Source: Poseidonocella sp. HB161398 (GTDB taxonomy: Bacteria; Pseudomonadota; Alphaproteobacteria; Rhodobacterales; Rhodobacteraceae). Taken from it: a stretch of DNA of 64,000 nucleotides. The notes under the pieces were generated by a model. The model worked only from the letters and a program-made list of their open reading frames with translations, had not been told where the DNA came from and searched no databases. This document shows, in pieces, positions 16,796 through 26,495 of this stretch; within the stretch, counting starts at the first letter, position 1, and each line of letters starts with the position of its first letter. The translations under genes were made by a program, and so were the position numbers. The stretch spans positions 1 to 64,000 of the forward strand of contig NZ_VATA01000015.1 in assembly GCF_005870025.1 (NCBI RefSeq), in the 5' to 3' direction.

Positions 16796-17675
16796 GGTCG
16801 CGCGCCCAGGCGGCGATCTCGGCATGGGGGGCGAACCAGCAGTCGCCTTTCGCCTTGATCAGCTTGACCAGCTCCTCGAGGATCCAGATCCGCGAGCGGT
16901 AGCCGATGACATGGGGATGCATGGTCAGCTGGAAGATCCCGCCCTCGGCATGGGCCGCCTCGAATTCGCGGCGGAAGATGTCGAGCACGGCCTCGGGCGG
17001 CGTGTAGGGGCGCAGCGCCGAGAAGCGGTTCATGTTGAAATAGACCGCGTCGTCGCGGATCCATTCGACCGGCAGCTCGACGACGCCGCAGTCCTCGCCG
17101 TCGAGGAGCAGCGCGTGGCAGTCGACATCGGCCATCAGCGAGCTGTCGTAGAGCAGCCCCATGTCGCGGGTGATCTCCAGCGTGTGATGCGAGAAGTCCC
17201 AGCTCGGCGTGCGGATGCCGACGGGGCGGATGCCCGCGATCTTCTCCAGCGTGTCGGCGGCGCGCATCTGCAGGTCCCGCTCGGCGGCATGGGGCAGGAC
17301 CGAGTTGCGCTCGTGGATCCAGCCGTGGATGCCGACCTCGTGGCCCTCGGCGGCGAACATCCGCGTCTCGTCCGGGTAGAGCAGCGCGACCACGGCGGGG
17401 ACGTAGAAGGTCGCGCGCAGGTCGTGGCGGCGGATCAGGTCCATGATCCGCGGGATGCCCTGGCGGTTGCCGTACTGGCCGCGGCTCATCGCGCCGATCG
17501 ACTCGCCGCCGTCGCGCAGCTCGTTGGTGTCATGGTCGACATCGAAGCTGAGCGCCACGGCGCAGCGTTTCCCGTCCGGCCAGGCGGCGGGCTTCAGCGG
17601 GCGGCCTGCGCGGACCCGCTCCACCTTGCCCCGCCAGATGCTCTCGTCCCATTGCCAGGGTTCCTGCGCGGTCAT
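16785..17675 (-). CDS. Polysaccharide-deacetylase-fold amidase (HpPgdA/PuuE-like)
   Basis: The 296-residue protein has the NodB-fold motifs SFDVDHDTNE (about residues 43-52), EVGIHGWIHERN (about 110-121), RTPSWDFS (about 154-161) and TMHPHVIGYRSR near 250. The Asp and the two His of HGWIH are the expected zinc ligands. The whole resembles H. pylori PgdA and related allantoinase/cyclic-imide hydrolase-like members. There is no signal peptide, so a cytoplasmic amide or imide substrate is more likely than cell-wall polysaccharide. It overlaps the M20 gene by 4 bases. Confidence 0.82.
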   Translation of the reverse strand: MTAQEPWQWDESIWRGKVERVRAGRPLKPAAWPDGKRCAVALSFDVDHDTNELRDGGESIGAMSRGQYGNRQGIPRIMDLIRRHDLRATFYVPAVVALLYPDETRMFAAEGHEVGIHGWIHERNSVLPHAAERDLQMRAADTLEKIAGIRPVGIRTPSWDFSHHTLEITRDMGLLYDSSLMADVDCHALLLDGEDCGVVELPVEWIRDDAVYFNMNRFSALRPYTPPEAVLDIFRREFEAAHAEGGIFQLTMHPHVIGYRSRIWILEELVKLIKAKGDCWFAPHAEIAAWARDHAV

Positions 17676-19081
17676 TCCGCCGCCTCCTTGTGCTTGCCGA
17701 AATCGATCTCCGCCAGCCGGCCCAGATAGCGCGTCCAGGCGACCAGCCCCTCCTCCATCCGCGCCAGGCGGAAGAATTCGTTCGGCGCGTGGTAGTCCTC
17801 GTCGGCGGTGGAGAAGGAGAAGAAGACGGTGCCCATGCCGAGGACGCGCTGCGCCATCTCGGCGATCGGGATGGTGGCGCCCATGCGGACGCAGCGCGCG
17901 GTCTGGCCCGACGTCTCGCCGAGGATGTCGAGCGCGAGCTTCACGCCGGGATGGTCCTCGGCGATGAGCGAGGGATGCGCGCCGCCGGGCTTTTCCTCGA
18001 AGCGCATCTCTACGCTGTCCGGGCAGTGGCGGCGCAGATGGTCCTTGAGCAGCCCCAGGACGCGCTCCGGCGTCTGGCCGGGGACGAGCCGGCAGGACAG
18101 CTTGGCCTCGGCCTCCGCGCCGATCACGGTCTTGAAGCCGGTGCCGGTATAGCCCGCCTTCAGCCCGTTCACCTCCAGCGTGGGCCTGAGCCAGTTGCGC
18201 TCGAGAAAGCCGTAGCCCGCCTCGCCCGCGGGCGCCTTGACGCCCAGCCCGGCCAGGAAGCCCGGTTCGTCGAAGGGCAGCGCGGACAGTGCCGCGCGCT
18301 GCGCCGCATCGGGCGGGGTCACGCCGTCGTAGAAGCCCGCCACCGCGACGCGGCCCTGGTCGTCATGCAGCGTCGCGCAGAGCCGGGTGAGCACCTGCGC
18401 GGCATTCGGCACGCCGCCGCCATAGCGGCCGGAATGCAGGTCCTTGGCGGCGCCCGTGAGATGGACGTTCAGCGCGCACATGCCGCGGCTCGCCACCGTG
18501 ACGCTGGGCAGGTCGGCCCGCCACATCGCGCCATCGGCCGAGAGCAGGAAATCGGCGGCCAGTGCATCGGCGCGGGCCTCGACGAATTCCTCCAGATGGG
18601 CGCTGCCCATCTCCTCGGAACCCTCGACCAGCAGCTTGACATTGACCGGCAGCCCGCCCGCGGCAAGCCAGGCCTCCATCGCGCCGAGCGCGACGAGGAG
18701 CGGCCCCTTGTCGTCCGAGACGCCGCGGCCATAGAGCCGCCCGTCGCGGACCGAGGGCTCGAAGGGCGGGGTCAGCCAGGCCTCCAGCGGATCGGGCGGC
18801 TGCACGTCGTAATGGCCGTAGACCAGCACGGTCGGCGCGCCGGGCGCGCCCATCCACTCGGCGGTGACGATCGGATGGCCCGGGGTCTCGTTGACGGTCA
18901 CCGCGCCGAAGCCGATCTCGCGCAGGTAGCCGGTCAGGAACTCCACCGCCTGGCGCATGAAGGGCGCGTAGACCGGGTCGGTCGAGACGCTGGGAATGGC
19001 GGCGAAGCGGGCGATGCGGTCCTGCACGGCCGCCTTCATCGCGGTGGCGGCGGCCTCTGTCTGTTCTGTCTGCGCGCCCAT
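17672..19081 (-). CDS. M20 family metallopeptidase (CNDP-like dipeptidase)
   Basis: The 469-residue product shows the di-zinc M20 landmarks: VLVYGHYDVQPPDP (His and Asp), LYGRGVSDDKGP (bridging Asp) and LLVEGSEEMGS (catalytic Glu-Glu), with the lid domain in the middle. Members hydrolyse dipeptides or N-acyl amino acids in the cytoplasm. ATG 19081 shares one base with the TGA of the SDR gene before it (TGATG). With a peptide-type importer in the same operon it is likely to act on the imported substrate. Confidence 0.9.
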   Translation of the reverse strand: MGAQTEQTEAAATAMKAAVQDRIARFAAIPSVSTDPVYAPFMRQAVEFLTGYLREIGFGAVTVNETPGHPIVTAEWMGAPGAPTVLVYGHYDVQPPDPLEAWLTPPFEPSVRDGRLYGRGVSDDKGPLLVALGAMEAWLAAGGLPVNVKLLVEGSEEMGSAHLEEFVEARADALAADFLLSADGAMWRADLPSVTVASRGMCALNVHLTGAAKDLHSGRYGGGVPNAAQVLTRLCATLHDDQGRVAVAGFYDGVTPPDAAQRAALSALPFDEPGFLAGLGVKAPAGEAGYGFLERNWLRPTLEVNGLKAGYTGTGFKTVIGAEAEAKLSCRLVPGQTPERVLGLLKDHLRRHCPDSVEMRFEEKPGGAHPSLIAEDHPGVKLALDILGETSGQTARCVRMGATIPIAEMAQRVLGMGTVFFSFSTADEDYHAPNEFFRLARMEEGLVAWTRYLGRLAEIDFGKHKEAAE

Positions 19082-19815
19082 CACTTGCCCCCGTCCACGC
19101 GGATGATCTGGCCGGTGATCCACTCGGCCTGCGCGCTGGCGAGAAACAGCACCATGGAAGAGATGTCCTCCGCCCGTCCGGTGCGGCGCATGGCGATGCC
19201 CTCGACCAGCCGCGCCTGGCCCTCGGCGCCGTAGGCCTCCCACTGCCTCTCGGTGGTGGGGTTCGAGCGGACGAAGCCCGGCGCGACCGAATTCACGGTG
19301 ATGCCGTGGGGGCCCAGCTCATGGGCGAGCTGCCGGGTCAGGCCGACCTCGCCATGCTTGGCCGACGCATAGGCCTGGATGCCGGTCAGGCTCGGCCCCA
19401 GCCCCGCGCCGGAGGTGATCGTCACGATCCGGCCTGTTCCCTTCGCCTTCATCGCCGGGATCGCCGCCTGGGCGCAGAGGAAGGCGCCGGTCAGGTTCAC
19501 GTCGAGGATCGCCTGCCAGTCCGCAAGGCTGATCTCCTCCACCGGGCGGCCCGCCTGCCCCTTCACCCCGCCAGCCGAATGCACCAGCACATCGGCCGGG
19601 AAACCCGCGAAAAGCGCGGCCACGGCGGCCGGGTCGGTCACGTCGAGCACGGCCGTGGCGATGCCGGGCCCGGCGGTTTCGGCCAGCCCCGCCTCGTTGA
19701 TGTCGAGCGCCAGCACCTCGGCCCCGTCGCGGGCGAAGTCCTGCGCGATCTGGCGGCCGATGCCGTGGCCCGCGCCGGTGACGGCGACTTTGAGACCGTC
19801 GAAACGAATGTCCAT
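19081..19815 (-). CDS. Short-chain dehydrogenase/reductase
   Basis: The 244-residue SDR has TGAGHGIGRQ near residue 14, ITSGAG holding the catalytic Ser, YASAKHG as the Tyr-Lys pair, and NSVAPGFVRSNP. It begins 8 bases after the ATPase gene and ends by overlapping the M20 gene by one base. It differs clearly from the SDR at 16052-16795 in the same operon. Confidence 0.87.
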   Translation of the reverse strand: MDIRFDGLKVAVTGAGHGIGRQIAQDFARDGAEVLALDINEAGLAETAGPGIATAVLDVTDPAAVAALFAGFPADVLVHSAGGVKGQAGRPVEEISLADWQAILDVNLTGAFLCAQAAIPAMKAKGTGRIVTITSGAGLGPSLTGIQAYASAKHGEVGLTRQLAHELGPHGITVNSVAPGFVRSNPTTERQWEAYGAEGQARLVEGIAMRRTGRAEDISSMVLFLASAQAEWITGQIIRVDGGK

Positions 19816-19823
19816 GTCTTCTC

Positions 19824-20804
19824 TTACTCCGCGAAATGGCAGGCGGCCCAGTGGCGCGGGCGGATCTCGCGCAGATCTGGCCGGGTTTCGGCGCAGGCTG
19901 CCTCCGCCCGCCAGCAGCGGGTGCGGAACGGGCAGCCCGAAGGCGGGTTCCTCGGGCTCGGCACGTCGCCCTTGAGGATGATGCGCGCCTCGCCGGTCTC
20001 GGCCTCGCGGTCCGGGATCGCCGACAAGAGCGCCTGGGTATAGGGCATCAGCGGATTGGCATAGAGATCCGCCGTGTCGGCCAGCTCCACGAGGCGGCCG
20101 AGATACATCACGCCGACCCGGTCGGAGATGTATTCCACCACCGAGAGGTCATGCGCGATGAACAGATAGGTCAGGCCGAAGCTGTCCTGCAGGTCCGACA
20201 GAAGGTTCAGCACCTGGCTCTGGATCGAGACGTCGAGCGCCGAGACCGGCTCGTCCGCCACCACGAATTTCGGCCGCATGGCGAGCGCCCTCGCGATGCC
20301 GATCCGCTGCCGCTGGCCGCCGGAGAATTCGTGCGGGTAGCGGTCGAGATGCTCGCGGCGCAGGCCGACGATCTCGATCAGCTCGCCGACGCGGGCGTCT
20401 CGCTCCGCCTTCGGAACGCCGCCGATCACCAGCCCCTCGGCGATGATCCGGCGGATCTTCATGCGCGGATCGAGGCTGCTCATCGGGTCCTGGAAGATGA
20501 CCTGCATGTCCTTGCGCAGGTCCCTGAGCCCTTGCCCCCGCGCCTTGGCGAGGTCCTCGCCCTCGAACAGGATCGAGCCCTCGCGCGGGTCCTCCAGCCG
20601 CATCAGCGCGCGGCCCAGGGTGGACTTGCCGCAGCCGGATTCGCCGACCAGCCCCAGCGTTTCGCCGCGGCGGATGTCGAGCGTCACGCCGTCGACCGCG
20701 CGCACCACGTCCTCGCGCCGGGACTTCAGCAGGCCCTTGCCGCCGAAATGCACCTTCAGGTCGCGGATCGAGACCAGCGTGTCATCGGAGACATGCTTAC
20801 CCAT
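19824..20804 (-). CDS. Peptide-type ABC transporter ATPase (DppF-like)
   Basis: The 326-residue ATPase has Walker [10 protein letters not shown] near residue 57, signature [12 protein letters not shown] near 160 and Walker B FVVADEP near 181. The C-terminal oligopeptide-transporter extension includes GCPFRTRC. It powers uptake with the DppD-like partner, with which it overlaps by 8 bases. ATG 20804 ([15 protein letters not shown]) is chosen because residues encoded further upstream are shadow of the partner gene. Confidence 0.9.
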   Translation of the reverse strand: MGKHVSDDTLVSIRDLKVHFGGKGLLKSRREDVVRAVDGVTLDIRRGETLGLVGESGCGKSTLGRALMRLEDPREGSILFEGEDLAKARGQGLRDLRKDMQVIFQDPMSSLDPRMKIRRIIAEGLVIGGVPKAERDARVGELIEIVGLRREHLDRYPHEFSGGQRQRIGIARALAMRPKFVVADEPVSALDVSIQSQVLNLLSDLQDSFGLTYLFIAHDLSVVEYISDRVGVMYLGRLVELADTADLYANPLMPYTQALLSAIPDREAETGEARIILKGDVPSPRNPPSGCPFRTRCWRAEAACAETRPDLREIRPRHWAACHFAE

Positions 20805-21765
20805 GGACGGTCTCCTCCAGCCAGCAGGCGACGCGGTGGCCGGGCGCCGGCGCGGCCATGGGCGGCGCCTCGGCGCAGCGCGCCATCGCCTGCGGACAGC
20901 GCGGCGCGAAGGGGCATCCCGGAGGCATGGCATGCGGGCTCGGCACCGAACCGGCGATGGGCTGCAGCCGCTGGCCGCGCATCCGCCCCGAAGGCAGCGA
21001 GGCAAGCAGCCCGGCCGTGTAGGGATGGCGCGGGCGGCGGGTGATCTCGGCGACGGGGCCATGCTCCATGATCCGGCCGCCATACATCACCACCACCTCG
21101 TCGCACATCTCGCGCACCACGCCGATATCGTGGGTGATGAGCATGACGGTGGTCCCGGTGAGCCCGCGGACCAGGTCGAGGATCTGCGCCTGGATGGTGA
21201 CGTCGAGCGCGGTCGTCGGCTCGTCGAGGATCAGCAGGTCCGGCTTGTTCGCCATCGCCATGGCGATGGTCACGCGCTGGCGCATGCCGCCCGAGAGGTT
21301 GTGCGGGAATTCCCGCGCCCGTGCCTCGGGATCCGGGATGCCGACCATGCGCAGAAGCTCCACCGCGCGGGCGGCGGCCTCGCGGCGGGGGATGGCATGA
21401 TGGGCGAGGATGGTCTCCTCCACCTGCCGGCCGATGCGGTAGACCGGGTTCAGCGCCGCCATCGGGTCCTGGAAGACGAGGCAGAGCGACTGGCCGCGCA
21501 AGGACTGCCGCTCGCGCTCGGAGAGCTGCGCCAGGTCGCGGCCGCGGAACAGGATCTCGCCCGCCGCGATGCGCCCCGGCGGGTCGATCAGCCCCATGAC
21601 CGACAGCGACGTGACGGATTTGCCCGAGCCGCTCTCGCCGACGATGCCCAGCGTCCGGCCCTCGGGCACGTCGAAGCTGACGCCGTCGACCGCGCGGACC
21701 GTGCCCTTGGGCGTGTCGAAATGGGTGGCGAGACCCCGCACCGAGAGAATCGGGGCCGCCGTCAT
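20797..21765 (-). CDS. Peptide-type ABC transporter ATPase (DppD-like)
   Basis: The 322-residue ATPase has Walker [10 protein letters not shown] near residue 41, signature [12 protein letters not shown] near 155 and Walker B LLILDEP near 178. The C-terminal extension is [16 protein letters not shown]. It overlaps the amidohydrolase gene by 4 bases at its start and the DppF-like gene at its end. The ATPase genes are separated from their own permeases by the binding-protein and amidohydrolase genes, an unusual order. Confidence 0.9.
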   Translation of the reverse strand: MTAAPILSVRGLATHFDTPKGTVRAVDGVSFDVPEGRTLGIVGESGSGKSVTSLSVMGLIDPPGRIAAGEILFRGRDLAQLSERERQSLRGQSLCLVFQDPMAALNPVYRIGRQVEETILAHHAIPRREAAARAVELLRMVGIPDPEARAREFPHNLSGGMRQRVTIAMAMANKPDLLILDEPTTALDVTIQAQILDLVRGLTGTTVMLITHDIGVVREMCDEVVVMYGGRIMEHGPVAEITRRPRHPYTAGLLASLPSGRMRGQRLQPIAGSVPSPHAMPPGCPFAPRCPQAMARCAEAPPMAAPAPGHRVACWLEETVHG

Positions 21766-23015
21766 GCCGGGCAGCTCGCCGCGACCGGGTTCATCGCCGC
21801 GCGGCCCGAGGGCGCGACGGAGACGCCGTCCTTCAGGATCAGGTCCAGATCGCGCAGCGCGTCGAGATCGGCCAGGGGATCGCCCGGGGTCACGATGATG
21901 TCGGCCGCCATGCCGGGCGCGATGGTGCCGCGGTCCGCCAGATGGATCGCCTCGGCCGCGAAGCCGGTGGCGGCGTGGATCGCCTCGCCCCGGCTCATGC
22001 CGATCTTCTCCAGCAGCTCCAGCTCCTGCACTAGGCTGTCGAAGGAGGTGTAGCGCCAGCCGGCATCGGTCCCGGCGACGAAGCGCACGCCCGCCTCGCG
22101 CAGCTTGCGCCCGTGATCCATGTTCATGGCCAGCGTCTTCTCCCAGCGGTCGAGGAAGGCCGACTGGTCGGGCGTCGGTGCCTCGAGCGCGCGCAGCGCG
22201 TTCAGGATCGTGCCGCAGACGGCCAGCGTCGAGGTGACCGGGATGCCCGAGGCGGCCAGACGCTCGGCCACGGCGGGGTCGTAGCTCTGGGTGCCCGGCC
22301 CGGTGATGAAGCCCGCATGCTCGATCTGGTCGACGCCCGCGGTGATGGCGATGTCGATCGCCTCGGCGCAGAGGCAGTGGACCGTGACCATGCGGCCGTT
22401 GCGGTGGCTCTCGCCGACGATGGCCTGCATCTCGGGCAGGCTGTAGGCCGGGCGCCAGGCCATCGTGCCGAGCGTGCCGCCGCCCGAGCCCATGACCTTG
22501 ATGAAATCGGCGCCGTCCTTCAGCATCTGGCGCACTTTCAGCCGCAGCCCGTCCTCGCCATCGGCCTCGCCGCCCATGTACCAGGTATGGCCGCCGGTGA
22601 TGGTGATCGGCTGGCCGCAGGCGAGGATCTGCGCGCCCTTGGCATAGCCCAGCCCGATCGCGCGCCGCGCCGAGACCGAGGTCGTGCCGAAGGCGCCGAG
22701 ATCGCGGATCGTGGTGATGCCCGCGCCAAGCGCGGTGGCGGCGTTGCCCATGGTGGTGGCCAGCATCACCTCGGTGCCCTCGCGCATCGCCTCTTCCAGG
22801 GTCAGCCCGTTTCCGGGAAGGTTCAGGTGGGAATGGCTCTCGATCAGCCCGGGCAGGATGGTGCCGCCGGGAAATGCCTGCACCGGCGCGCCCTCAGGCG
22901 CCGGTCCCTGCCCCACGGAGACGATCTTGCCGCCCGCGATCTCGACCAGCGGATCGGCGAGCGGCGGGGTGCCGGTGCCGTCGATCAGCTGCGCGGCCTT
23001 CAGGAAATGGGACAT
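21762..23015 (-). CDS. Metal-dependent amidohydrolase (imidazolonepropionase/Xaa-dipeptidase type)
   Basis: The 417-residue TIM-barrel hydrolase has the metal motif ESHSHL near residue 62, a probable carboxylated Lys in DFIKVMGSGG, His in TVHCLCAEA and IEHAG, and Asp in GTDAG. That is the full binuclear set of the group that includes Xaa-Arg/Xaa-Pro dipeptidases and some organophosphate hydrolases. No signal peptide is seen. It sits inside an ABC transporter operon, between the binding protein and the ATPases, so it likely hydrolyses the imported compound. The exact amide bond is unknown. Confidence 0.85.
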   Translation of the reverse strand: MSHFLKAAQLIDGTGTPPLADPLVEIAGGKIVSVGQGPAPEGAPVQAFPGGTILPGLIESHSHLNLPGNGLTLEEAMREGTEVMLATTMGNAATALGAGITTIRDLGAFGTTSVSARRAIGLGYAKGAQILACGQPITITGGHTWYMGGEADGEDGLRLKVRQMLKDGADFIKVMGSGGGTLGTMAWRPAYSLPEMQAIVGESHRNGRMVTVHCLCAEAIDIAITAGVDQIEHAGFITGPGTQSYDPAVAERLAASGIPVTSTLAVCGTILNALRALEAPTPDQSAFLDRWEKTLAMNMDHGRKLREAGVRFVAGTDAGWRYTSFDSLVQELELLEKIGMSRGEAIHAATGFAAEAIHLADRGTIAPGMAADIIVTPGDPLADLDALRDLDLILKDGVSVAPSGRAAMNPVAASCPA

Positions 23016-23046
23016 GCGGGTACTCCTGCCTCGGGTCGTCCTGGTG

Positions 23047-23070
23047 GGCCGGCCCCTCGGGGGACCGGCC
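23047..23070 (-). other. Stem-loop after the binding-protein gene
   Basis: Arms GGCCGG and CCGGCC are extended by CCCC/GGGG with one bulged base and a very small loop. It lies in the 65-base gap between the binding-protein stop (23081) and the amidohydrolase start (23015). No T-run follows. Confidence 0.55.
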
Positions 23071-23080
23071 GGGGTCATGG

Positions 23081-24637
23081 TCACTCGGCGATGGAGGCCG
23101 CGCCGAAATACTGGAAGCCGCCGCCCGACCAGGTGATGCCGGTCACGGATTTCTCGGCCAGCGTCAGGTCGAGATTCTGGCGGATCGGCAGGATCACCGC
23201 ATTGTCCAGCAGGATGTCCTGGATCTTCTGGTAGATCGCCGCACGCTTGTCGTGGTCCAGTTCCGAGCGGCCCTGGTAGATCAGGTCGGTCAGCTCGTCA
23301 TTGGTCCAGTGGCTCCAGTTGAAGTACTGGTCCGGCAGGAACCAGAAATGCAGCGCATCGGGGTCGACGCCGATATACTGCGACGGCGTCAGCGTGGAGC
23401 CGCCGTCGATGTTCAGGTCGAGCCAGGCCGGCGAGTTCAGCGCCTCGAACTGCGCGTCGAAGCCGATCTCCGACAGGAAGCCCTGGATCGCCTGGGCCTG
23501 CGCCATGTAATGCGCCTTGCCCGAGATCGCGGTGATCTTGATGCTCAGCGTCTTGCCGTCCTTGGTCCAGGTCGTGCCGTCGAATTCCCAGCCGGCTTCC
23601 TTCAGCAGGCTCTTCGCCTTCTCCGGGTCGTAGGGGTATTTCTCCGCCGCCGCTTCGTCATGGCCGAGCATGCCGGCGGAAAGCGGCGTATAGCTCGGCG
23701 GATAGACCCCGGCCTCGGCCAGCTGGATCAGCGCCTTCTGGTCGACGGCGTACATGATCGCCTTGCGCACCAGGATGTCGTCGGTCGGGAAGAGCGAGGC
23801 GTTGATCGGCGCGAAGATGCCCAGGCCGCTGATCTCGACGGGCAGCTCCGTGTACTTGCCGGTCGCGGTCAGCGTCTTCCAGTAGAGGCCGGGGGTCTGC
23901 TGCATGACCTGGCTCTGGCCGGACTGGAACTGCTGCACGCGGCTCTGCGGGTTCGGCACGATCTGGAAGGTGATCTTCTCGATCTCCGCCGGGCCCTCAT
24001 GGCCCAGCGAGGCGGCCATCCAGTGGTAGTCGGGGTTCTTCTCCAGCACGATGCTCTGGCCCGGGGTCCAGGAGACGAACTTGAACGGGCCGGTGCCGGT
24101 CGGGTGCTGGCCGAGCTCGGCGCCGTATTCCTCGATCGCGGCGGGCGACTGCATGCCCAGATAGGGCTCGCCCATCTGCGCGAGCAGCGGCGCGTAGATC
24201 TCGTCGCAGGTGAAGGTCACCTCGTACTCGCCGGTGGCCTCGGCATGGGCGCAGGGCCCCAGCAGCCCGAGCGAGATCTTCGACTGGGTGTTCTCGCCGG
24301 TGATGTAGTCGATATTCGACACCACGGCGGCGGCATCGAAGGGCGTGCCGTCATGGAAGGTCACGTCCTCGCGCAGCTTGAAGACATAGCTCAGCCCGTC
24401 CTCGGAGACGGTCCAGCTTTCCGCCAGCAGCGGCTCCACCTCGAACTCGGGGCTGATCCACACGAGCGTGTCGAAGATGTTCGACAGGATCGGGCCGGAA
24501 TTGCGCTTGCCGGTGGTGACCGGGTTCAGCGTGTCATTGGTCTCGGCCCAGCCGACGACCAGCTCCTGCGCATGGGCCATGCCCGGCAGGGCAAGGCCGA
24601 GCGCGGCCAGGAGGGGAAGGAGTCTCTTCGAAGTCAT
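23081..24637 (-). CDS. ABC transporter substrate-binding protein, peptide type (SBP family 5)
   Basis: The 518-residue periplasmic protein has a signal peptide of about 23 residues (ending PGMAHA before QELVVGWAE). SBP_bac_5 features follow, such as LAESWTVSEDGLSYVFKLR and DVTFHDGTPFDAAAVV. It captures a peptide-like or opine-like ligand for the DppBC-like permeases. ATG 24637 is chosen because GGAG lies 6 bases upstream. A GTG four codons earlier is less well placed. It follows the permease genes by 43 bases. Confidence 0.92.
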   Translation of the reverse strand: MTSKRLLPLLAALGLALPGMAHAQELVVGWAETNDTLNPVTTGKRNSGPILSNIFDTLVWISPEFEVEPLLAESWTVSEDGLSYVFKLREDVTFHDGTPFDAAAVVSNIDYITGENTQSKISLGLLGPCAHAEATGEYEVTFTCDEIYAPLLAQMGEPYLGMQSPAAIEEYGAELGQHPTGTGPFKFVSWTPGQSIVLEKNPDYHWMAASLGHEGPAEIEKITFQIVPNPQSRVQQFQSGQSQVMQQTPGLYWKTLTATGKYTELPVEISGLGIFAPINASLFPTDDILVRKAIMYAVDQKALIQLAEAGVYPPSYTPLSAGMLGHDEAAAEKYPYDPEKAKSLLKEAGWEFDGTTWTKDGKTLSIKITAISGKAHYMAQAQAIQGFLSEIGFDAQFEALNSPAWLDLNIDGGSTLTPSQYIGVDPDALHFWFLPDQYFNWSHWTNDELTDLIYQGRSELDHDKRAAIYQKIQDILLDNAVILPIRQNLDLTLAEKSVTGITWSGGGFQYFGAASIAE

Positions 24638-24680
24638 CTTGGTCTCCACTGTTGAACGGGGGTCTTGGCGCCCCTCGGAA

Positions 24681-25568
24681 TTAGTCGGCGATGGTCGGGT
24701 CGAGCACGTCCCTCAGCCCGTCTCCCAGCAGGTTCACGCCGATGATGAAAAGGGAGAGGAAGACGCCCGGGAAGACGGTCATCCACCAGGCGAGCGTCAG
24801 GAACATCTGCCCGTCATTGAGGATCGCGCCCCATTCCGGCTGCGGCGGCTGCACCCCCAGCCCGATGAAGCCGAGCGCGGTGATCCACAGCGCGGCGACG
24901 CCCAGCCAGGTCGTGGTCATCACGATCACCGAGCTCATGACATTGGGCAGGATATGGGTGGCCATGACGCGGACCGGCCCCGCGCCCAGCACGATGGCGG
25001 CATCGACGAAGGGCAGGCTGCGGATCTCGCGCGTGGCGCCCTCGACGAGGCGGGCATAGACCGGCACGAGGATGATCGAGATGGCGATGATGCCGTTGAC
25101 CAGCCCCGGGCCGAGGATCGCGGTGATGGCAAGCGCCAGCAGGATGCCGGGAAAGGCCAGCAGCAGGTCGACGAGCCGCATGATGGCGAAGCCCGCCGCG
25201 CCGCCGGCATAGCCCGCGACGAGGCCCAGCACCGTGCCCGCGATCGCGCCCATGACAACCACGGCCAGGCTCGCCAGCATGGTGACGCGGCCGCCATAGA
25301 GGACGCGGGCCATCATGTCCCGGCCGAAGGCGTCGGTGCCCATCGGGTGGGCCAGGGACGGCGGCTGGAAGGTCTCCATCGCGCTCTGCTTCGCCGGGTC
25401 GAATTCCGTCAGCCAGGGCGCGCAGATCACCAGCAGGGCCAGGACGACGCAGATCACCGTGCCCGCGGCCAGCGAGCGGTGACGGAAGGCGCGCAAGAGC
25501 GCGACGGACAGCGGGGTCTTCGCGGCCAGGCCGCTATCGTCGGCGGGGAGGGTCCGGGTGACGTCCAT
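24681..25568 (-). CDS. Peptide-type ABC transporter permease (DppC-like)
   Basis: The 295-residue inner-membrane protein has an N-terminal hydrophobic segment after a short cytoplasmic arm. The family loop HPMGTDAFGRDMMARVLYGG is near residue 75. A BPD-transport EAA-like loop (FVDAAIVLGAGPVRVMATHI) is near 190. It forms the channel with DppB-like 25572-26495, three bases upstream. Confidence 0.9.
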   Translation of the reverse strand: MDVTRTLPADDSGLAAKTPLSVALLRAFRHRSLAAGTVICVVLALLVICAPWLTEFDPAKQSAMETFQPPSLAHPMGTDAFGRDMMARVLYGGRVTMLASLAVVVMGAIAGTVLGLVAGYAGGAAGFAIMRLVDLLLAFPGILLALAITAILGPGLVNGIIAISIILVPVYARLVEGATREIRSLPFVDAAIVLGAGPVRVMATHILPNVMSSVIVMTTTWLGVAALWITALGFIGLGVQPPQPEWGAILNDGQMFLTLAWWMTVFPGVFLSLFIIGVNLLGDGLRDVLDPTIAD

Positions 25569-25571
25569 GGA

Positions 25572-26495
25572 TCAGCGCCTCGCGATCCTGGGGTCGAGCA
25601 GCGGGTAGCACAGATCGACCACGAAATTCGCGCCGGCATAGATGACGGCGATGATCAGCACGACTGCCTGCACGGTCAGGTAGTCCTTCGACAGGATCGC
25701 ATCGACCAGCAGCCGGCCGAGCCCCGGGCGGGAGAAGACGGTCTCGACCACCACCGTGCCCGACAGCAGGTTGCCGACCTGGATGCCCACGACCGTCAGG
25801 ATCGGCAGCAGCGAGTTCCGCAGCACGTGGCGCAGGAAGACGGTCGCGCGGCTCAGCCCCTTGGCGCGGGCGGTGATGACATGCTTCTGCGTCTGCGCCG
25901 AGAGCACCGAGGAGCGGATGAAGCGCGCGTTGAACCCCACCGTGCCAAGCGCCAGCGTGACCGCGGGCAGGACCACGCCCTTGAAGCCGGTGCCGCCGAC
26001 CACGTCGAAGATCGGCCAGGTGACCGCGAAGAGCAGGATCAGCAGGAGGCCCAGCCAGAAGCTGGGGATCGACATCAGCGCCAGCGCCAGCCCCATGCCC
26101 AGTGTGTCGGCGGCGCGGTTGCGCTTCAGCGCGGCGACGATGCCGATGGCGAGGCCAAGAAGGACCGAGAGGAACAGCGCGCAGACGGTCAGCTGCAGCG
26201 TGGCGGGGAAATTCGCGGCGATCAGCTCCGAGACCGGGCGCTGCTGGCCGTAGGAGAAGCCGAAATCGCCGCGGAAGAGATTGCCGAGCCAGGTCGTGTA
26301 CTGGACCGCCAGCGGCTCGTCGAGCCCGAGCTGGCGGCGCAGCCGCTCCACGACTTCCGGATTCGCCGCCTGGGTGCCCAGCAGCGCCAGCACCGGATCG
26401 CCGGGGATCATCCTGAGCATCAGGAAGACGAGCCCGCTGATGCCGAAGGCAAGCGCGGCGATGGCGGCAAGACGGCCTGCGACATAGCTCAGCAT
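25572..26495 (-). CDS. Peptide-type ABC transporter permease (DppB-like)
   Basis: The 307-residue inner-membrane protein starts MLSYVAGRLAAIAALAFGIS and has the DppB landmarks MIPGDPVLALLG and LGLDEPLAVQYTTWLGNL. Its EAA loop is ITARAKGLSRATVFLRHVLR. It is first in a leftward operon: dppB-dppC-SBP-amidohydrolase-dppD-dppF-SDR-M20-deacetylase-SDR. That operon is about 10.4 kb with mostly overlapping or tiny junctions. Confidence 0.9.
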   Translation of the reverse strand: MLSYVAGRLAAIAALAFGISGLVFLMLRMIPGDPVLALLGTQAANPEVVERLRRQLGLDEPLAVQYTTWLGNLFRGDFGFSYGQQRPVSELIAANFPATLQLTVCALFLSVLLGLAIGIVAALKRNRAADTLGMGLALALMSIPSFWLGLLLILLFAVTWPIFDVVGGTGFKGVVLPAVTLALGTVGFNARFIRSSVLSAQTQKHVITARAKGLSRATVFLRHVLRNSLLPILTVVGIQVGNLLSGTVVVETVFSRPGLGRLLVDAILSKDYLTVQAVVLIIAVIYAGANFVVDLCYPLLDPRIARR

